This document shows positions 8,235 through 16,970 of a stretch of 64,000 nt of DNA, piece after piece (position 1 is the stretch's first letter; each line of letters starts with the position of its first letter). Source of the DNA: Mediterraneibacter butyricigenes (lineage in GTDB: Bacteria > Bacillota > Clostridia > Lachnospirales > Lachnospiraceae). The notes beneath the pieces are model-generated. The model did not search any database. It saw nothing but the letters and a program-made list of their open reading frames with translations, and was not told where the DNA came from. Made by a program: the position numbers and the translations under genes. The stretch is from contig NZ_BHGK01000001.1 in NCBI RefSeq assembly GCF_003574295.1, forward strand, positions 310,001-374,000, given 5' to 3'.

Positions 8235-8263
8235 ATCATAGCATTATTTGATTCAAGATGCAA
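8235..8263 (-). promoter_or_regulatory. Promoter of the DegV gene
   Basis: TTGCAT (8258-8263), a 17-nt spacer and TATGAT (8235-8240), 29 nt before the start codon. Confidence 0.65.
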
Positions 8264-8328
8264 AAACAATTTCTCCGCATATCGGCAACCTTAACACGTT
8301 ATGAACGAATTCCTCCGGATATAAAAAA

Positions 8329-9696
8329 TTAATTTCTCCGGATTCTGAGATAACTTCGCCCGGAAAGTGTCTTGTTAAACGCAACAGCGCAAAACACCAG
8401 GATCATCCCGATCAGAAAACCAATCCAGTTCAAAAGTGCGGTCAGAACCAGAAGCATCAGCCGCATAAATTTCAGAGCATATCCCAGTTCAAAATTCGGC
8501 TGAGTATAATTTGCTACCGCCACAAACGCCATATACAGCATGACTTCACTGTTGAACCACCCGGACTGCACCGAGAATTCTCCCAGTACCAGACCTGCAA
8601 TCACGCTCAGGGGTGTACTCAGCATGCTTGGTGTATTCAGTGCGGCAAGTCTCAGACCATCAATCGCCAGTTCCAGAATCAGAAGCTGAAAGATCAGCGG
8701 AATATTCACCATATCCTTGACTGCCACAAATGCAAACACTTTCGGAAGCCAGTTCAGGTTCTGCATCATCAATAAAAACACCGGCGTCAGGAAAACTGTG
8801 AGAACCGTAATGATTGCCCTCGAAACTTTCAGATAGATCCCGGTCAGAGTCGGAAAATAATAATCATTTGCCTCTTCGATCATATCCAGGATGGAAGTCG
8901 GGAGAATCAATGCCGATGGCGAGTTGTCAACAAGCATTACGATTTTCCCTTCCAGTAAGCAGGCTGTCGCCGTATCCGGACGTTCTGTATACTTGAATTT
9001 TGGAAACGGATTGAACCACTTTCTGCGAAATAACGCCTCTGCCAGCGTCTGCTGATTCATTTTCATATCATCAAGTGTCAGTCCTTCCACCCGTTCTGTC
9101 ACTACCTGTAACACTTTCGAATCCACCCGGTCTTCCATATAGCAAATCACCACATCCGTTTTCGAGCTTTTCCCCACCGATTCCATTTTCATAATCAGGT
9201 GCGGATCCCGAATCCTTCTTCTCATCATCGCCGTGTTAAATACAACCGTTTCCACAAATCCGTCTCTGGATCCCCGAAGTGATTTGTCTGTCTCCGGCTC
9301 TTCCACGCCTCTGGCCGGATAAGTCCGACAATCAATGGCTATGCATCCCTCATATTCCTCGATGAAGAGGCAGGTCACGCCCGAAAACATATTTTTCATC
9401 ACTTGATCAAACTGATGCAAAATTTCCACTTCCACATATGGAATACATTTTGCCGAAAACTCCAGAATTCTCTCCGGCATATCTTCCGGTTTGATCTTCA
9501 TCATGGAATCCAGAAGCTTTAACATGGCTTCATCTTTCATAAAACCATCTATAAAATAAAAAGCGGCATTCCTCCCACCAATTTCAATCTCCCGCTTGAT
9601 CAGATCAAAGCTCGCCTCCACAGGCAAATGTTGATCCATCCACGCCAGATTGTCGTGAAAAGAACTGCCGACTTCTTTTTCTTTCATATTTTTCAT
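8329..9696 (-). CDS. GerA-family spore germination protein, SpoVAF-like
   Basis: 455 aa. It has a soluble N-terminal half, then about five membrane segments (from around residue 285), the layout of GerAA/SpoVAF proteins of the spore inner membrane. Family signatures are SRDGFVETVVFNTAMMRRRIRDP, shortened here to its RDGFVE and RRRIRDP ends, and NSPSALILPTS before the first membrane segment. The FVET and RRRIRDP wording resembles SpoVAF more than a germinant receptor A subunit, and no B or C receptor subunits are adjacent. The start at 9696 is chosen for AAGGAG 8 nt upstream; a longer frame would run into dut. Confidence 0.85.
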   Translation of the reverse strand: MKNMKEKEVGSSFHDNLAWMDQHLPVEASFDLIKREIEIGGRNAAFYFIDGFMKDEAMLKLLDSMMKIKPEDMPERILEFSAKCIPYVEVEILHQFDQVMKNMFSGVTCLFIEEYEGCIAIDCRTYPARGVEEPETDKSLRGSRDGFVETVVFNTAMMRRRIRDPHLIMKMESVGKSSKTDVVICYMEDRVDSKVLQVVTERVEGLTLDDMKMNQQTLAEALFRRKWFNPFPKFKYTERPDTATACLLEGKIVMLVDNSPSALILPTSILDMIEEANDYYFPTLTGIYLKVSRAIITVLTVFLTPVFLLMMQNLNWLPKVFAFVAVKDMVNIPLIFQLLILELAIDGLRLAALNTPSMLSTPLSVIAGLVLGEFSVQSGWFNSEVMLYMAFVAVANYTQPNFELGYALKFMRLMLLVLTALLNWIGFLIGMILVFCAVAFNKTLSGRSYLRIRRN

Positions 9697-9748
9697 AGGA
9701 ACACTCCTTTCAACTCTTCTTCCAGTAGTGTTCCTGTTTTCCCGGATT

Positions 9749-10258
9749 TTATGTGGTACTTCCGAATCCCCCGTTGCGAATGGCTGTCGCATCATCATCC
9801 ACTGTGATTCCGTACTCTACGAAAATCCCCTGCATAAAACCTTCTCCGGCTTTCAGTTCCAGAGTCTTGTCTTCTCTGGAATCATTGGTCAGTTTTGCAA
9901 AAATATGTCCCTCATTATCCGAATAGAAATAATCGCTGTCAATGATTCCCACGGTGTTGTTCAACTGCAGACGATATTTGAAGCCCAGACCGCTTCTCGG
10001 ATAACATTTCAACACCCACTCCGGTTCCATTTCCACACGGATTCCGGTCGGGATCTTGATTCCCTGACCCGGCGCAACCGTAAAATCCACCGGAGAAAAG
10101 AAATCATACCCAGCAGACCCTGCTGTCGCTCTTTTTGGCAGCCTGATCTGTTCATAGATCTCTTTTACCTTTTCCTCCGTTGTTTCCGGAAATGTATCTT
10201 TCCATCCTTCCAGAAACTGCTCATAACTTACTTTATGAAACTTTGCAATTTTTTTCAT
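9749..10258 (-). CDS. dut: dUTP diphosphatase (dUTPase)
   Basis: 169 aa, trimeric dUTPase family, converting dUTP to dUMP and keeping uracil out of DNA. Motif 1 AGSAGYDFFSP, motif 2 PRSGLG, motif 3 NTVGIIDSDY with the catalytic Asp, and motif 5 RNGGFGSTT are present in order. An N-terminal extension of about 40 residues (KFHKVSYEQFLEGWKDTF) precedes the core. The start at 10258 has GGAGAGG upstream, and that site lies in the last codons of the preceding gene (gap 5 nt), suggesting translational coupling. Confidence 0.92.
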   Translation of the reverse strand: MKKIAKFHKVSYEQFLEGWKDTFPETTEEKVKEIYEQIRLPKRATAGSAGYDFFSPVDFTVAPGQGIKIPTGIRVEMEPEWVLKCYPRSGLGFKYRLQLNNTVGIIDSDYFYSDNEGHIFAKLTNDSREDKTLELKAGEGFMQGIFVEYGITVDDDATAIRNGGFGSTT

Positions 10259-10263
10259 GTTTT

Positions 10264-11283
10264 CTATCCTCTCCAAATCTGTTCCGTTCCGATCTCATCC
10301 AGTGAAAATGTTCCGCACATCGCCATCGTATCTTCCAGTTCCGATTTGATCTTATTGGTGTAAACCTGTACGCCTTCACTTCCCCCGCCATAGACTGCTG
10401 TCACAAATGGTCTTGCAATGATCACTGCGTCCGCTCCGAGTGCCAGTGCCTTGAATACATCTGTACCGGAACGGATTCCGCCGTCTACGAAGATCTTCAT
10501 CTTTCCTTCCACCGCTTTTACGATCTCCGGCAGCACTTCCGCCGTTGCCGGACACTGATCCAGTACCCGTCCGCCGTGATTGGACACTACAATTCCTGCC
10601 GCACCTGCTTCCATGGCTTTTCTTGCACCTTTCGGTGTCATAATTCCTTTTAAAATAAACGGAATCTCCGCCATCTTCACGATCTCTTTTAATTCATCTA
10701 CCGATTTACTGCCCGCCGGCGGATTCAAATTCTTCAGAAACGGTAAGCCTGCTGCATCAATATCCATCGCCACCGCAAAGGCGCCTGATTTTTTCACCAA
10801 CTCCATCTTTTCACGAATGGTTCCCAGATCCCACGGTTTAACCGTCGGAACCCCGATTCCGCCATTTGCCGAGATCACCGCAGTTCCTTCTTTCATTACC
10901 ATCTCATCTACACCGTCTCCGGTAAACGCTGCGATCCCTTCCTTTGCACAACCTGAAACCAGAATCTGATTATATTCGTCTTCCGTATATTTTTCTCCAT
11001 AATGTAATTTCACAGAACCTACCGGACCCGCAAAAAACGGAGCCGAAAATGTCTTGCCAAACATTTCTAATTTCGTGGATACATCCTGTTTCTCGCAGAT
11101 TGTATCCATATTAATCCGGATATTCTGCCATGTTTCATAGTTCCGGACGGCCAGTGTACCGCTACCCTTCGCCCCCGGACCAGGCATCTGGTTGGAACAG
11201 GCTCTTCCGTTGCAGACCGGACAGGCCTTGCAGTAAGGTCCGATGCATCCTCTTGCGTTTTTTAAAATCTCTTCATAAGTCAT
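10264..11283 (-). CDS. FMN-dependent alpha-hydroxyacid dehydrogenase with Cys-rich N-terminus
   Basis: 339 aa, TIM-barrel flavoprotein of the lactate/glycolate oxidase family. The active-site segment is VVSNHGGRVLDQ (catalytic His and substrate Arg) and the FMN phosphate site is DGGIRSGTDV and GADAV. Unlike the textbook enzymes it starts with a cysteine cluster (CIGPYCKACPVCNGRAC, residues 13-29), which suggests a bound metal or Fe-S centre. Substrate is not defined; L-lactate is possible. It lies between the aminotransferase gene and dut in one operon. Confidence 0.88.
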   Translation of the reverse strand: MTYEEILKNARGCIGPYCKACPVCNGRACSNQMPGPGAKGSGTLAVRNYETWQNIRINMDTICEKQDVSTKLEMFGKTFSAPFFAGPVGSVKLHYGEKYTEDEYNQILVSGCAKEGIAAFTGDGVDEMVMKEGTAVISANGGIGVPTVKPWDLGTIREKMELVKKSGAFAVAMDIDAAGLPFLKNLNPPAGSKSVDELKEIVKMAEIPFILKGIMTPKGARKAMEAGAAGIVVSNHGGRVLDQCPATAEVLPEIVKAVEGKMKIFVDGGIRSGTDVFKALALGADAVIIARPFVTAVYGGGSEGVQVYTNKIKSELEDTMAMCGTFSLDEIGTEQIWRG

Positions 11284-11306
11284 ATTTCATTCCGCCTTTC
11301 TGATGT

Positions 11307-12479
11307 TTATTTTTCTAGAATCCCTGATTCTTTAATCACCTTTAAGATCTCACCAATCTTCTCTTCATTTGCCACCAGTGCCATCCGCACATACCCTTCT
11401 CCATGTTCTCCGAATGCGCTTCCCGGTGTAACGATGATTCCCGTCTTTTCCATCAGTTCCATACAAAATTCAAAGGACGACTCGTAGCCTTTCGGGATTG
11501 GTGCCCAGACAAACATGGTCCCCTGGCTGTCCGGCACATTCCATCCAAGTTCCCGTAACCCACCACAGAGCATCCGATTTCTCTTTTCATAATTTTTCTG
11601 CTGATCCAGCACATATTCTTCCGGGCCGTTCAACGCAGCAATCGCAGCTTTTTGCACCGGCAGGAAGATTCCGTAATCAATCTGGGAACGCAGCACCTTA
11701 AACTTCCGAATAATCTCATGATTGCCCACCACAAACGAAATCCGGGCTCCCGTTAGGTTGTAAGACTTTGACAGGGAATAAAATTCCACACCCACCTCTT
11801 TTGCACCTTCGAACTGCAAGAAAGATTTACCTCGTTCTCCAGTATAAACAATATCAGAATACGCATTGTCATGTAAAATAATGATCTCATATTTTTTTGC
11901 AAATGCGATCAGTTCTTTATAGAAGGAATCCGGCGCACAGACACAGACCGGATTTAATGGATAAGACACGATCATAAATTTTGCCTCTTTTAAGATCTCA
12001 TCCGGAATGTCCTCCAGATCCGGCAGAAATCCTTTCTCTGGGTTCAAACGGTAGGGAACCACATTTGCATTTGCCATAATTCCGCACATCTCAAACATCG
12101 GATACCCCGGATCCGGAACCAGCATCGTATCTCCCGGATTACAGAACACCATTCCGATATGTGCCATACCTTCCTGAGAGCCATAAACAGACATAATCTC
12201 ATCCGCCTCCAGCTTCACTCCGTATCTGGTCTGATAACGGTTCTGCATCGCTTCGATCAGCTCCGGAAGTTCTTCCAGAGAATATTTATAATTTTCCGGA
12301 TCTTTACAGGCTTCTTCCATCGCCTTCATCACATACGGTGCCGGTTTGAAATCCGGTGTTCCGATAGAAAGATTATAGACAGGAAGTCCTTTTCGCATCC
12401 GTTCTTCCTTCTTTTCGTTCAAGGCTGCAAAAATCCCCGGTTTAAAACTGTTTACTTTATCTGAAAACTGAAACTCCAT
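11307..12479 (-). CDS. Class I/II pyridoxal-phosphate aminotransferase
   Basis: 390 aa, fold type I. The PLP lysine is in YSLSKSYNLTGAR, with SYPLNPVC for the Asn ligand and the C-terminal RMALV Arg binding the substrate carboxylate. It resembles the alanine/LL-DAP aminotransferase-like group, but is distinct from the DapL at 15602. The ATG at 12479 is used with AAGGAGG 8 nt upstream. First gene of a run aminotransferase, hydroxyacid dehydrogenase, dut, spoVAF-like. A keto-acid/amino-acid/hydroxy-acid shuttle with its neighbour is an inference only. Confidence 0.85.
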   Translation of the reverse strand: MEFQFSDKVNSFKPGIFAALNEKKEERMRKGLPVYNLSIGTPDFKPAPYVMKAMEEACKDPENYKYSLEELPELIEAMQNRYQTRYGVKLEADEIMSVYGSQEGMAHIGMVFCNPGDTMLVPDPGYPMFEMCGIMANANVVPYRLNPEKGFLPDLEDIPDEILKEAKFMIVSYPLNPVCVCAPDSFYKELIAFAKKYEIIILHDNAYSDIVYTGERGKSFLQFEGAKEVGVEFYSLSKSYNLTGARISFVVGNHEIIRKFKVLRSQIDYGIFLPVQKAAIAALNGPEEYVLDQQKNYEKRNRMLCGGLRELGWNVPDSQGTMFVWAPIPKGYESSFEFCMELMEKTGIIVTPGSAFGEHGEGYVRMALVANEEKIGEILKVIKESGILEK

Positions 12480-12512
12480 AACTCCATCCTCCTTCAACGT
12501 TCTTTCTATTCT

Positions 12513-12542
12513 ATCATACTTTTTTTCGAAAAAAAATGTTAA
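12513..12542 (-). promoter_or_regulatory. Promoter of the aminotransferase operon
   Basis: TTAACA (12537-12542), an 18-nt spacer and TATGAT (12513-12518), about 35 nt upstream of the aminotransferase start. Confidence 0.6.
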
Positions 12543-12569
12543 ATCGCGCTTTTTGAAGGATTCGAACGA

Positions 12570-12598
12570 TTGCAGTCTTTGACAGAAAAGAGTATAAT
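12570..12598 (+). promoter_or_regulatory. Promoter of the AI-2E permease-metA operon
   Basis: TTGCAG (12570-12575), a 17-nt spacer and consensus TATAAT (12593-12598). The 110-nt leader that follows holds one inverted repeat, AAGCACA/TGTGCTT (about 12645-12672), and no recognisable riboswitch. Confidence 0.65.
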
Positions 12599-12713
12599 AA
12601 CTTTACATGTTTTTTAACAGGGAATCTATCAGCTTACGTTGACACGAAGCACAGCCGGATTTTCCCATGTGCTTAACTTGAATTTCAGAAAGGACAAGAA
12701 TTAAAATCAGCTT

Positions 12714-14135
12714 ATGGAAAAAGAGAAAGATTTACGGCAGGATCCAAAAGATCCCGACCTTCACACAAACCATTTCACTCAGGATCAGAAAGACAATTCT
12801 TCCTCTGATCCTTCCAGTGAATACTATACAAACCAACCGAAATTCGGCACTCGCGGGCCTTCCAAGATCCGCCAGCAGTTCAGCCAGGGCATGACCTTCT
12901 TTCTGGTAATTGCCGCAGCGATTCTTTTCTATTTCGGTTTGTTCCGTCTCAACTATATTTCAGGAATTTTAAAGACCTTTTTAAGTGTGGCAAAACCAAT
13001 CATCTACGGGCTTGGCATCGCATTTCTTCTGAACCCGATCATAAAAAAGGTGGATCAGATTTTGGTGCCGCGACTGGAAAAAATGACGAAAACGCCGGAA
13101 CGTGCCGCAAAAATCAGCCGCTCTGTGGGAATCCTTGTATCGCTTCTCACTGCATTTCTTCTGATCACAGCCCTTTGTAACGTTCTGCTGCCGGAACTCT
13201 ACACCAGTATCCGCGACATGGTATTTAAAGTTCCCGGACAGTTGAATTCTCTGCTGGATCAGATCAATGAGATGAACTCCAAAGATACCACCATCAATAT
13301 GCTGGTCACGAACGCCATTGAAGAAGGAAGCAATTATCTTCAGAACTGGCTGAGAAACGATCTACTCAAACAGACCAACGTCATCATGACCAACTTAACC
13401 GTCGGTGTGATCAACGTTTTAAGCGAAGTTCTTAACTTCTGTGTGGGAATCATCGTTTCCATCTATGTGCTTTACAGCAAGGAAGTTTTTTCCAGACAGA
13501 GTAAGAAATTCGTCTATGCACTGTTAAAACCGGATCGTGCAAATCTGGTACTTCATCTGACCAGAAAAAGTGGTGACATTTTCATCGGATTTTTAAGCGG
13601 AAAGATCATCGACTCTGCCATCATCGGAGTCTTATGTTTCATCGGTCTTTCTATTTTAAATATGCCTTACGTCCTGCTGGTCAGCGTGATCGTGGGTGTG
13701 ACCAATGTGATTCCGTTCTTCGGCCCTTACATCGGTGCGATCCCCAGTGCCATCCTGATTCTTCTGGACAGTCCGATCAAAGGAGTTTATTTCCTGATCT
13801 TTATCTTTGCATTGCAGCAGTTGGACGGAAATGTCATCGGTCCCAAGATTCTGGGCGATTCCACCGGTCTCTCCGCATTCTGGGTGGTATTTGCCATCAT
13901 GGTAGGCGGTGGCCTTTTCGGAATTCCGGGCATGATCCTGGGTGTTCCGACGTTTGCCGTTATTTATTACGTCGTGACCTTGTTGGTCAACGATCTCTTA
14001 CGACGCAAAAAACTTCCGGTTGATTCCGGTTCTTATGACGAACTGAGTTATGTAAATAACCAGGGCGAATATATCCATGCTGATGACCACAAGGAACATC
14101 TGAACAATCAGCAGGAAAACAACAAAGGAGAATAA
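12714..14135 (+). CDS. AI-2E family transporter (PF01594)
   Basis: 473 aa integral membrane protein. A hydrophilic 50-residue N-terminus is followed by about eight membrane segments in the AI-2E/YdiK pattern, with the conserved GVTNVIPFFGPYIGAIP and PKILGDSTGLS segments. Members export autoinducer-2 or act as Na+/H+ antiporters, so substrate is open. No clear Shine-Dalgarno precedes the ATG, although an in-frame stop 9 nt upstream fixes it as the first possible start. The stop is 6 nt from metA, so the two are co-transcribed. Confidence 0.9.
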   Translation: MEKEKDLRQDPKDPDLHTNHFTQDQKDNSSSDPSSEYYTNQPKFGTRGPSKIRQQFSQGMTFFLVIAAAILFYFGLFRLNYISGILKTFLSVAKPIIYGLGIAFLLNPIIKKVDQILVPRLEKMTKTPERAAKISRSVGILVSLLTAFLLITALCNVLLPELYTSIRDMVFKVPGQLNSLLDQINEMNSKDTTINMLVTNAIEEGSNYLQNWLRNDLLKQTNVIMTNLTVGVINVLSEVLNFCVGIIVSIYVLYSKEVFSRQSKKFVYALLKPDRANLVLHLTRKSGDIFIGFLSGKIIDSAIIGVLCFIGLSILNMPYVLLVSVIVGVTNVIPFFGPYIGAIPSAILILLDSPIKGVYFLIFIFALQQLDGNVIGPKILGDSTGLSAFWVVFAIMVGGGLFGIPGMILGVPTFAVIYYVVTLLVNDLLRRKKLPVDSGSYDELSYVNNQGEYIHADDHKEHLNNQQENNKGE

Positions 14136-14141
14136 TGTATT

Positions 14142-15062
14142 ATGCCAATCAGAGTACAAAATGACCTTCCGGTCAAAGAAATACTGGAACATGAAAATAT
14201 ATTTGTGATGGATGAGTACCGTGCTTCCCATCAGGATATCCGACCGATCCGCATCGGACTGTTGAATCTGATGCCACTGAAAGAAGATACAGAACTTCAG
14301 ATCCTGAGATCTCTTTCCAATACACCACTTCAGGTAGATGTGGTCTTTGTTCGTGTAGACAGCCACGCTTCCAAGAACACCTCTACTAGCCATCTGAACA
14401 AATTCTACGAGTCGTTCCGTGATATCCACCATCAAAAATTCGACGGATTCATTATCACGGGTGCTCCCGTGGAACAGATGGAATTTGAGGATGTAGATTA
14501 CTGGAAAGAACTGGAAGAGATTATGGAATGGACCAAAACCAATGTCACTTCCACCCTGCATCTCTGTTGGGGCGCTCAGGCCGGAATGTATTATCATTTC
14601 GGGATCAATAAAAAGCTCCTGCCTGAAAAAAAATTCGGTCTGTTCTGGCATCAGGTGCGTAACCGTAAGATTCCACTGGTTCGGGGATTTGATGATGTAT
14701 TTTTAGCTCCTCATTCCAGACACACAGAAGTACCCCTCGATGAGATTGAAGCTGATCCACGCATCACCATCCTGGCGGATTCCAAGGAAGCCGGAGTCTT
14801 CCTCTGTATGGCAGAGGACGGTCGCCAGATCTTCGTGATGGGGCATCCGGAATACGACCGAATCACACTGGATACCGAATACAAACGGGATCTTTCCAAA
14901 GGTCTTGATATTCAGATGCCCTGTAACTATTACCCGAACAATGATCCAGACCAGAAGCCGCTTCTGACTTGGCGTGCTACCGCAAATAATCTCTACACCA
15001 ACTGGTTAAATTATTATGTATATCAGGTAACACCTTACGACCTTGATGGTACCCCATTTTAA
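14142..15062 (+). CDS. metA: Homoserine O-acyltransferase MetA (predicted acetyl-CoA type)
   Basis: 306 aa, first committed step of methionine synthesis. The catalytic Cys142 is in TLHLCWGAQAG, and the His235/Glu237 pair is in MGHPEYDR, both at the expected positions. Residue 111 is Glu (GAPVEQMEF). In this family Glu111 marks acetyl-CoA users and Gly111 succinyl-CoA users, so the enzyme is probably an O-acetyltransferase despite its usual succinyl name. The ribosome site AAAGGAG overlaps the end of the upstream permease gene. A prepilin peptidase gene follows by 16 nt. Confidence 0.93.
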   Translation: MPIRVQNDLPVKEILEHENIFVMDEYRASHQDIRPIRIGLLNLMPLKEDTELQILRSLSNTPLQVDVVFVRVDSHASKNTSTSHLNKFYESFRDIHHQKFDGFIITGAPVEQMEFEDVDYWKELEEIMEWTKTNVTSTLHLCWGAQAGMYYHFGINKKLLPEKKFGLFWHQVRNRKIPLVRGFDDVFLAPHSRHTEVPLDEIEADPRITILADSKEAGVFLCMAEDGRQIFVMGHPEYDRITLDTEYKRDLSKGLDIQMPCNYYPNNDPDQKPLLTWRATANNLYTNWLNYYVYQVTPYDLDGTPF

Positions 15063-15078
15063 AAAAGGGGGTATCATC

Positions 15079-15552
15079 TTGTCCCTTTTCTTTTATTCTA
15101 TTCTTCTTCTGTTTTTATTCATGCTTTCCCGATTTGATATAAAGCATCATCGGATTCCCGATTTCTTTCTATATGAATATCTGCTCCTGTTTCTTTTCGG
15201 CCAGTATCTTTCTCTTCCACTCTTTCATGTATCCTTTCTTTCCAGACTTCTTGGAGTTACGCTTCTTCCCTTCGTTTTGCTGGTTTTCACCCTATTCTTC
15301 CCAGGTGGAATCGGAGGTGGCGATGTGAAATTTCTCGCACTTACCGGTGGATTCTTCGGATTCTGGTTTCAGATTTATGCGTTCTTTTTTGCGCTTCTGG
15401 GGGCACTGTTGTATTTCTTATTAACCAACTCAACTGCCTCCCGTCTGTTTCCAAAAAGAAAAGACCTGAAAGCAGTCATTGCTTTAGGTCCCTTCCTGAG
15501 TTTCGGTATTCTGTTTCAGATTCTTCTCCAGAACATTTTCCATGTTCTTTAA
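15079..15552 (+). CDS. A24-family prepilin peptidase-like membrane protease
   Basis: 157 aa, type IV prepilin peptidase/TadV-type aspartyl protease without the methyltransferase domain. The catalytic Asp pair is visible in RFDIKHHRIPD and GGIGGGDVKF, and the chain is otherwise almost all membrane segments. The TTG at 15079 is preferred: AGGGGG lies 7 nt upstream. An ATG at 15043 has no ribosome site and lies inside metA. It is the third gene of the plus-strand operon. No pilin or secretion genes are nearby. Confidence 0.82.
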   Translation: MSLFFYSILLLFLFMLSRFDIKHHRIPDFFLYEYLLLFLFGQYLSLPLFHVSFLSRLLGVTLLPFVLLVFTLFFPGGIGGGDVKFLALTGGFFGFWFQIYAFFFALLGALLYFLLTNSTASRLFPKRKDLKAVIALGPFLSFGILFQILLQNIFHVL

Positions 15553-15562
15553 ATCATCTTTT

Positions 15563-15596
15563 CAGCATTTCTGCCACTCGGCAAATATCTGTGCTG
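15563..15596. terminator. Possible convergent terminator
   Basis: An imperfect inverted repeat CAGCA...TGCC/GGCA...TGCTG followed by TTTGATTATTTT on the plus strand, between the converging prepilin peptidase and dapL genes. The stem has internal loops, so this is a weak call. Confidence 0.35.
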
Positions 15597-15601
15597 TTTG
15601 A

Positions 15602-16804
15602 TTATTTTGCAAACAGAGATTTAAATCGCTTCATTGCTTCTACAGTATTCTCATAATTTCCAAAAGAAGTCAGACGGAAGAAATTCTTTCCGTTCTCACC
15701 GAATCCTGCTCCCGGAGTACCAACTACCTGGATCTCATTTAACAGATAATCGAAGCATTCCCACGCATCCATTCCATTCGGGCACTCGAACCAGATATAC
15801 GGAGAATGATGTCCGCCATAGAAACGGATTCCAAGCTCTGTCATGGTATCTGCGATCAGTTTGGCATTCTTCTTATAATATTCAATGTTCTGGTTGCACT
15901 CATTGATTCCCTCTTCTGAGAATACAACTTCTGCCGCTTTCTGGATAATATAAGCCGTTCCGTTATATTTGGTAGACTGTCTTCTGTTCCACATATTGTG
16001 GATAGACATTTCTTCGCCTGTAGAAGCCTTAAATACCAGTTCTTTCGGTACAACCGTATATCCGCATCTTGTTCCGGTAAATCCAGCTGTCTTAGACAGA
16101 GAACAGAATTCGATGGCGCATTTCTTTGCACCCTCAATTGCATAAATACTTCTCGGAAGTTCCGGATCACTGATAAATGCTTCATATGCAGAGTCAAACA
16201 AGATCACTGCTTCATTTTCCAGTGCATAATCTACCCACTCTTTCAACTGCTCTTTGTTGTAGCAGGCTCCGGTTGGATTGTTCGGAGAACAGATATAGAT
16301 AAGATCCACATGCTGATCATGGTTCGGCAACGGGAGAAAATCATTTTCTGCATTTGCGGAAATATACGTAATCTGATTACCACACATTGTGTTGGAATCT
16401 ACGTATACCGGATAAACCGGATCCGGAATCAGAATCACATTATCATGTCCGAACATATCGGTAATATTTCCTGTATCGCTCTTTGCTCCATCAGAAATAA
16501 AGATATCGTCTGCATCCACAGATACTCCATTTCTCTCATAATATCCTGCAATTGCCTTTCTGGTTGCTTCATATCCCTGCTCCGGTCCATATCCATGGAA
16601 ACTTTCTGCAGAAGCCATATCGTCCACTGCATCATGCAGTGCCTTTACTACAATATCACTCAATGGCTTTGTTACATCACCAATTCCAAGACGGATCAAC
16701 GGTTTGTCCGGATGTGCTTCGGAATAAGCTGCGGTACGGTGTGCGATCTCAGCAAATAAATAATTATTTTCTAATTTCAGATAATTTTCGTTTAATTTCG
16801 GCAT
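15602..16804 (-). CDS. dapL: LL-diaminopimelate aminotransferase
   Basis: 400 aa, PLP fold type I, converting tetrahydrodipicolinate and glutamate directly to LL-diaminopimelate for lysine and peptidoglycan. It has the DapL opening LNENYLKLENNYLFAEIA and GIGDVTKPL, the PNNPTGA ligand segment, and the PLP lysine in SLSKTAGFTGTRCGY. Its full length and signatures separate it from the general aminotransferase at 11307. A well-matched promoter lies at 16858-16886. It stands alone. Confidence 0.95.
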   Translation of the reverse strand: MPKLNENYLKLENNYLFAEIAHRTAAYSEAHPDKPLIRLGIGDVTKPLSDIVVKALHDAVDDMASAESFHGYGPEQGYEATRKAIAGYYERNGVSVDADDIFISDGAKSDTGNITDMFGHDNVILIPDPVYPVYVDSNTMCGNQITYISANAENDFLPLPNHDQHVDLIYICSPNNPTGACYNKEQLKEWVDYALENEAVILFDSAYEAFISDPELPRSIYAIEGAKKCAIEFCSLSKTAGFTGTRCGYTVVPKELVFKASTGEEMSIHNMWNRRQSTKYNGTAYIIQKAAEVVFSEEGINECNQNIEYYKKNAKLIADTMTELGIRFYGGHHSPYIWFECPNGMDAWECFDYLLNEIQVVGTPGAGFGENGKNFFRLTSFGNYENTVEAMKRFKSLFAK

Positions 16805-16857
16805 GCTCTTCAGTCCTTTCCTCTTCTGCTGCCATTAACAAGTCTCACATGCCGTAT

Positions 16858-16886
16858 ATTTTAGCACAATTTTTTTCTACTGTAAA
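16858..16886 (-). promoter_or_regulatory. dapL: Promoter of dapL
   Basis: TTTACA (16881-16886), a 17-nt spacer and TAAAAT (16858-16863), about 53 nt upstream of the start codon. Confidence 0.7.
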
Positions 16887-16935
16887 TTTTATTTTTTCGC
16901 AAATAAATGCAACTAAATATATTCAAAAACGTTAG

Positions 16936-16962
16936 AAAAGGCAGTCCTTAAATAAGACTGCC
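16936..16962 (-). terminator. Terminator of the FtsX-ectodomain-like gene
   Basis: A perfect 7-bp stem GGCAGTC/GACTGCC with a 9-nt loop, followed on the minus strand by TTTT; it starts 8 nt after the stop codon. Confidence 0.85.
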
Positions 16963-16970
16963 CTGCTCTC

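Noticed and set aside
12599-12713. Possible S-adenosylmethionine riboswitch ahead of the metA operon
   Set aside because: The leader is too short and none of the conserved riboswitch helices is seen.
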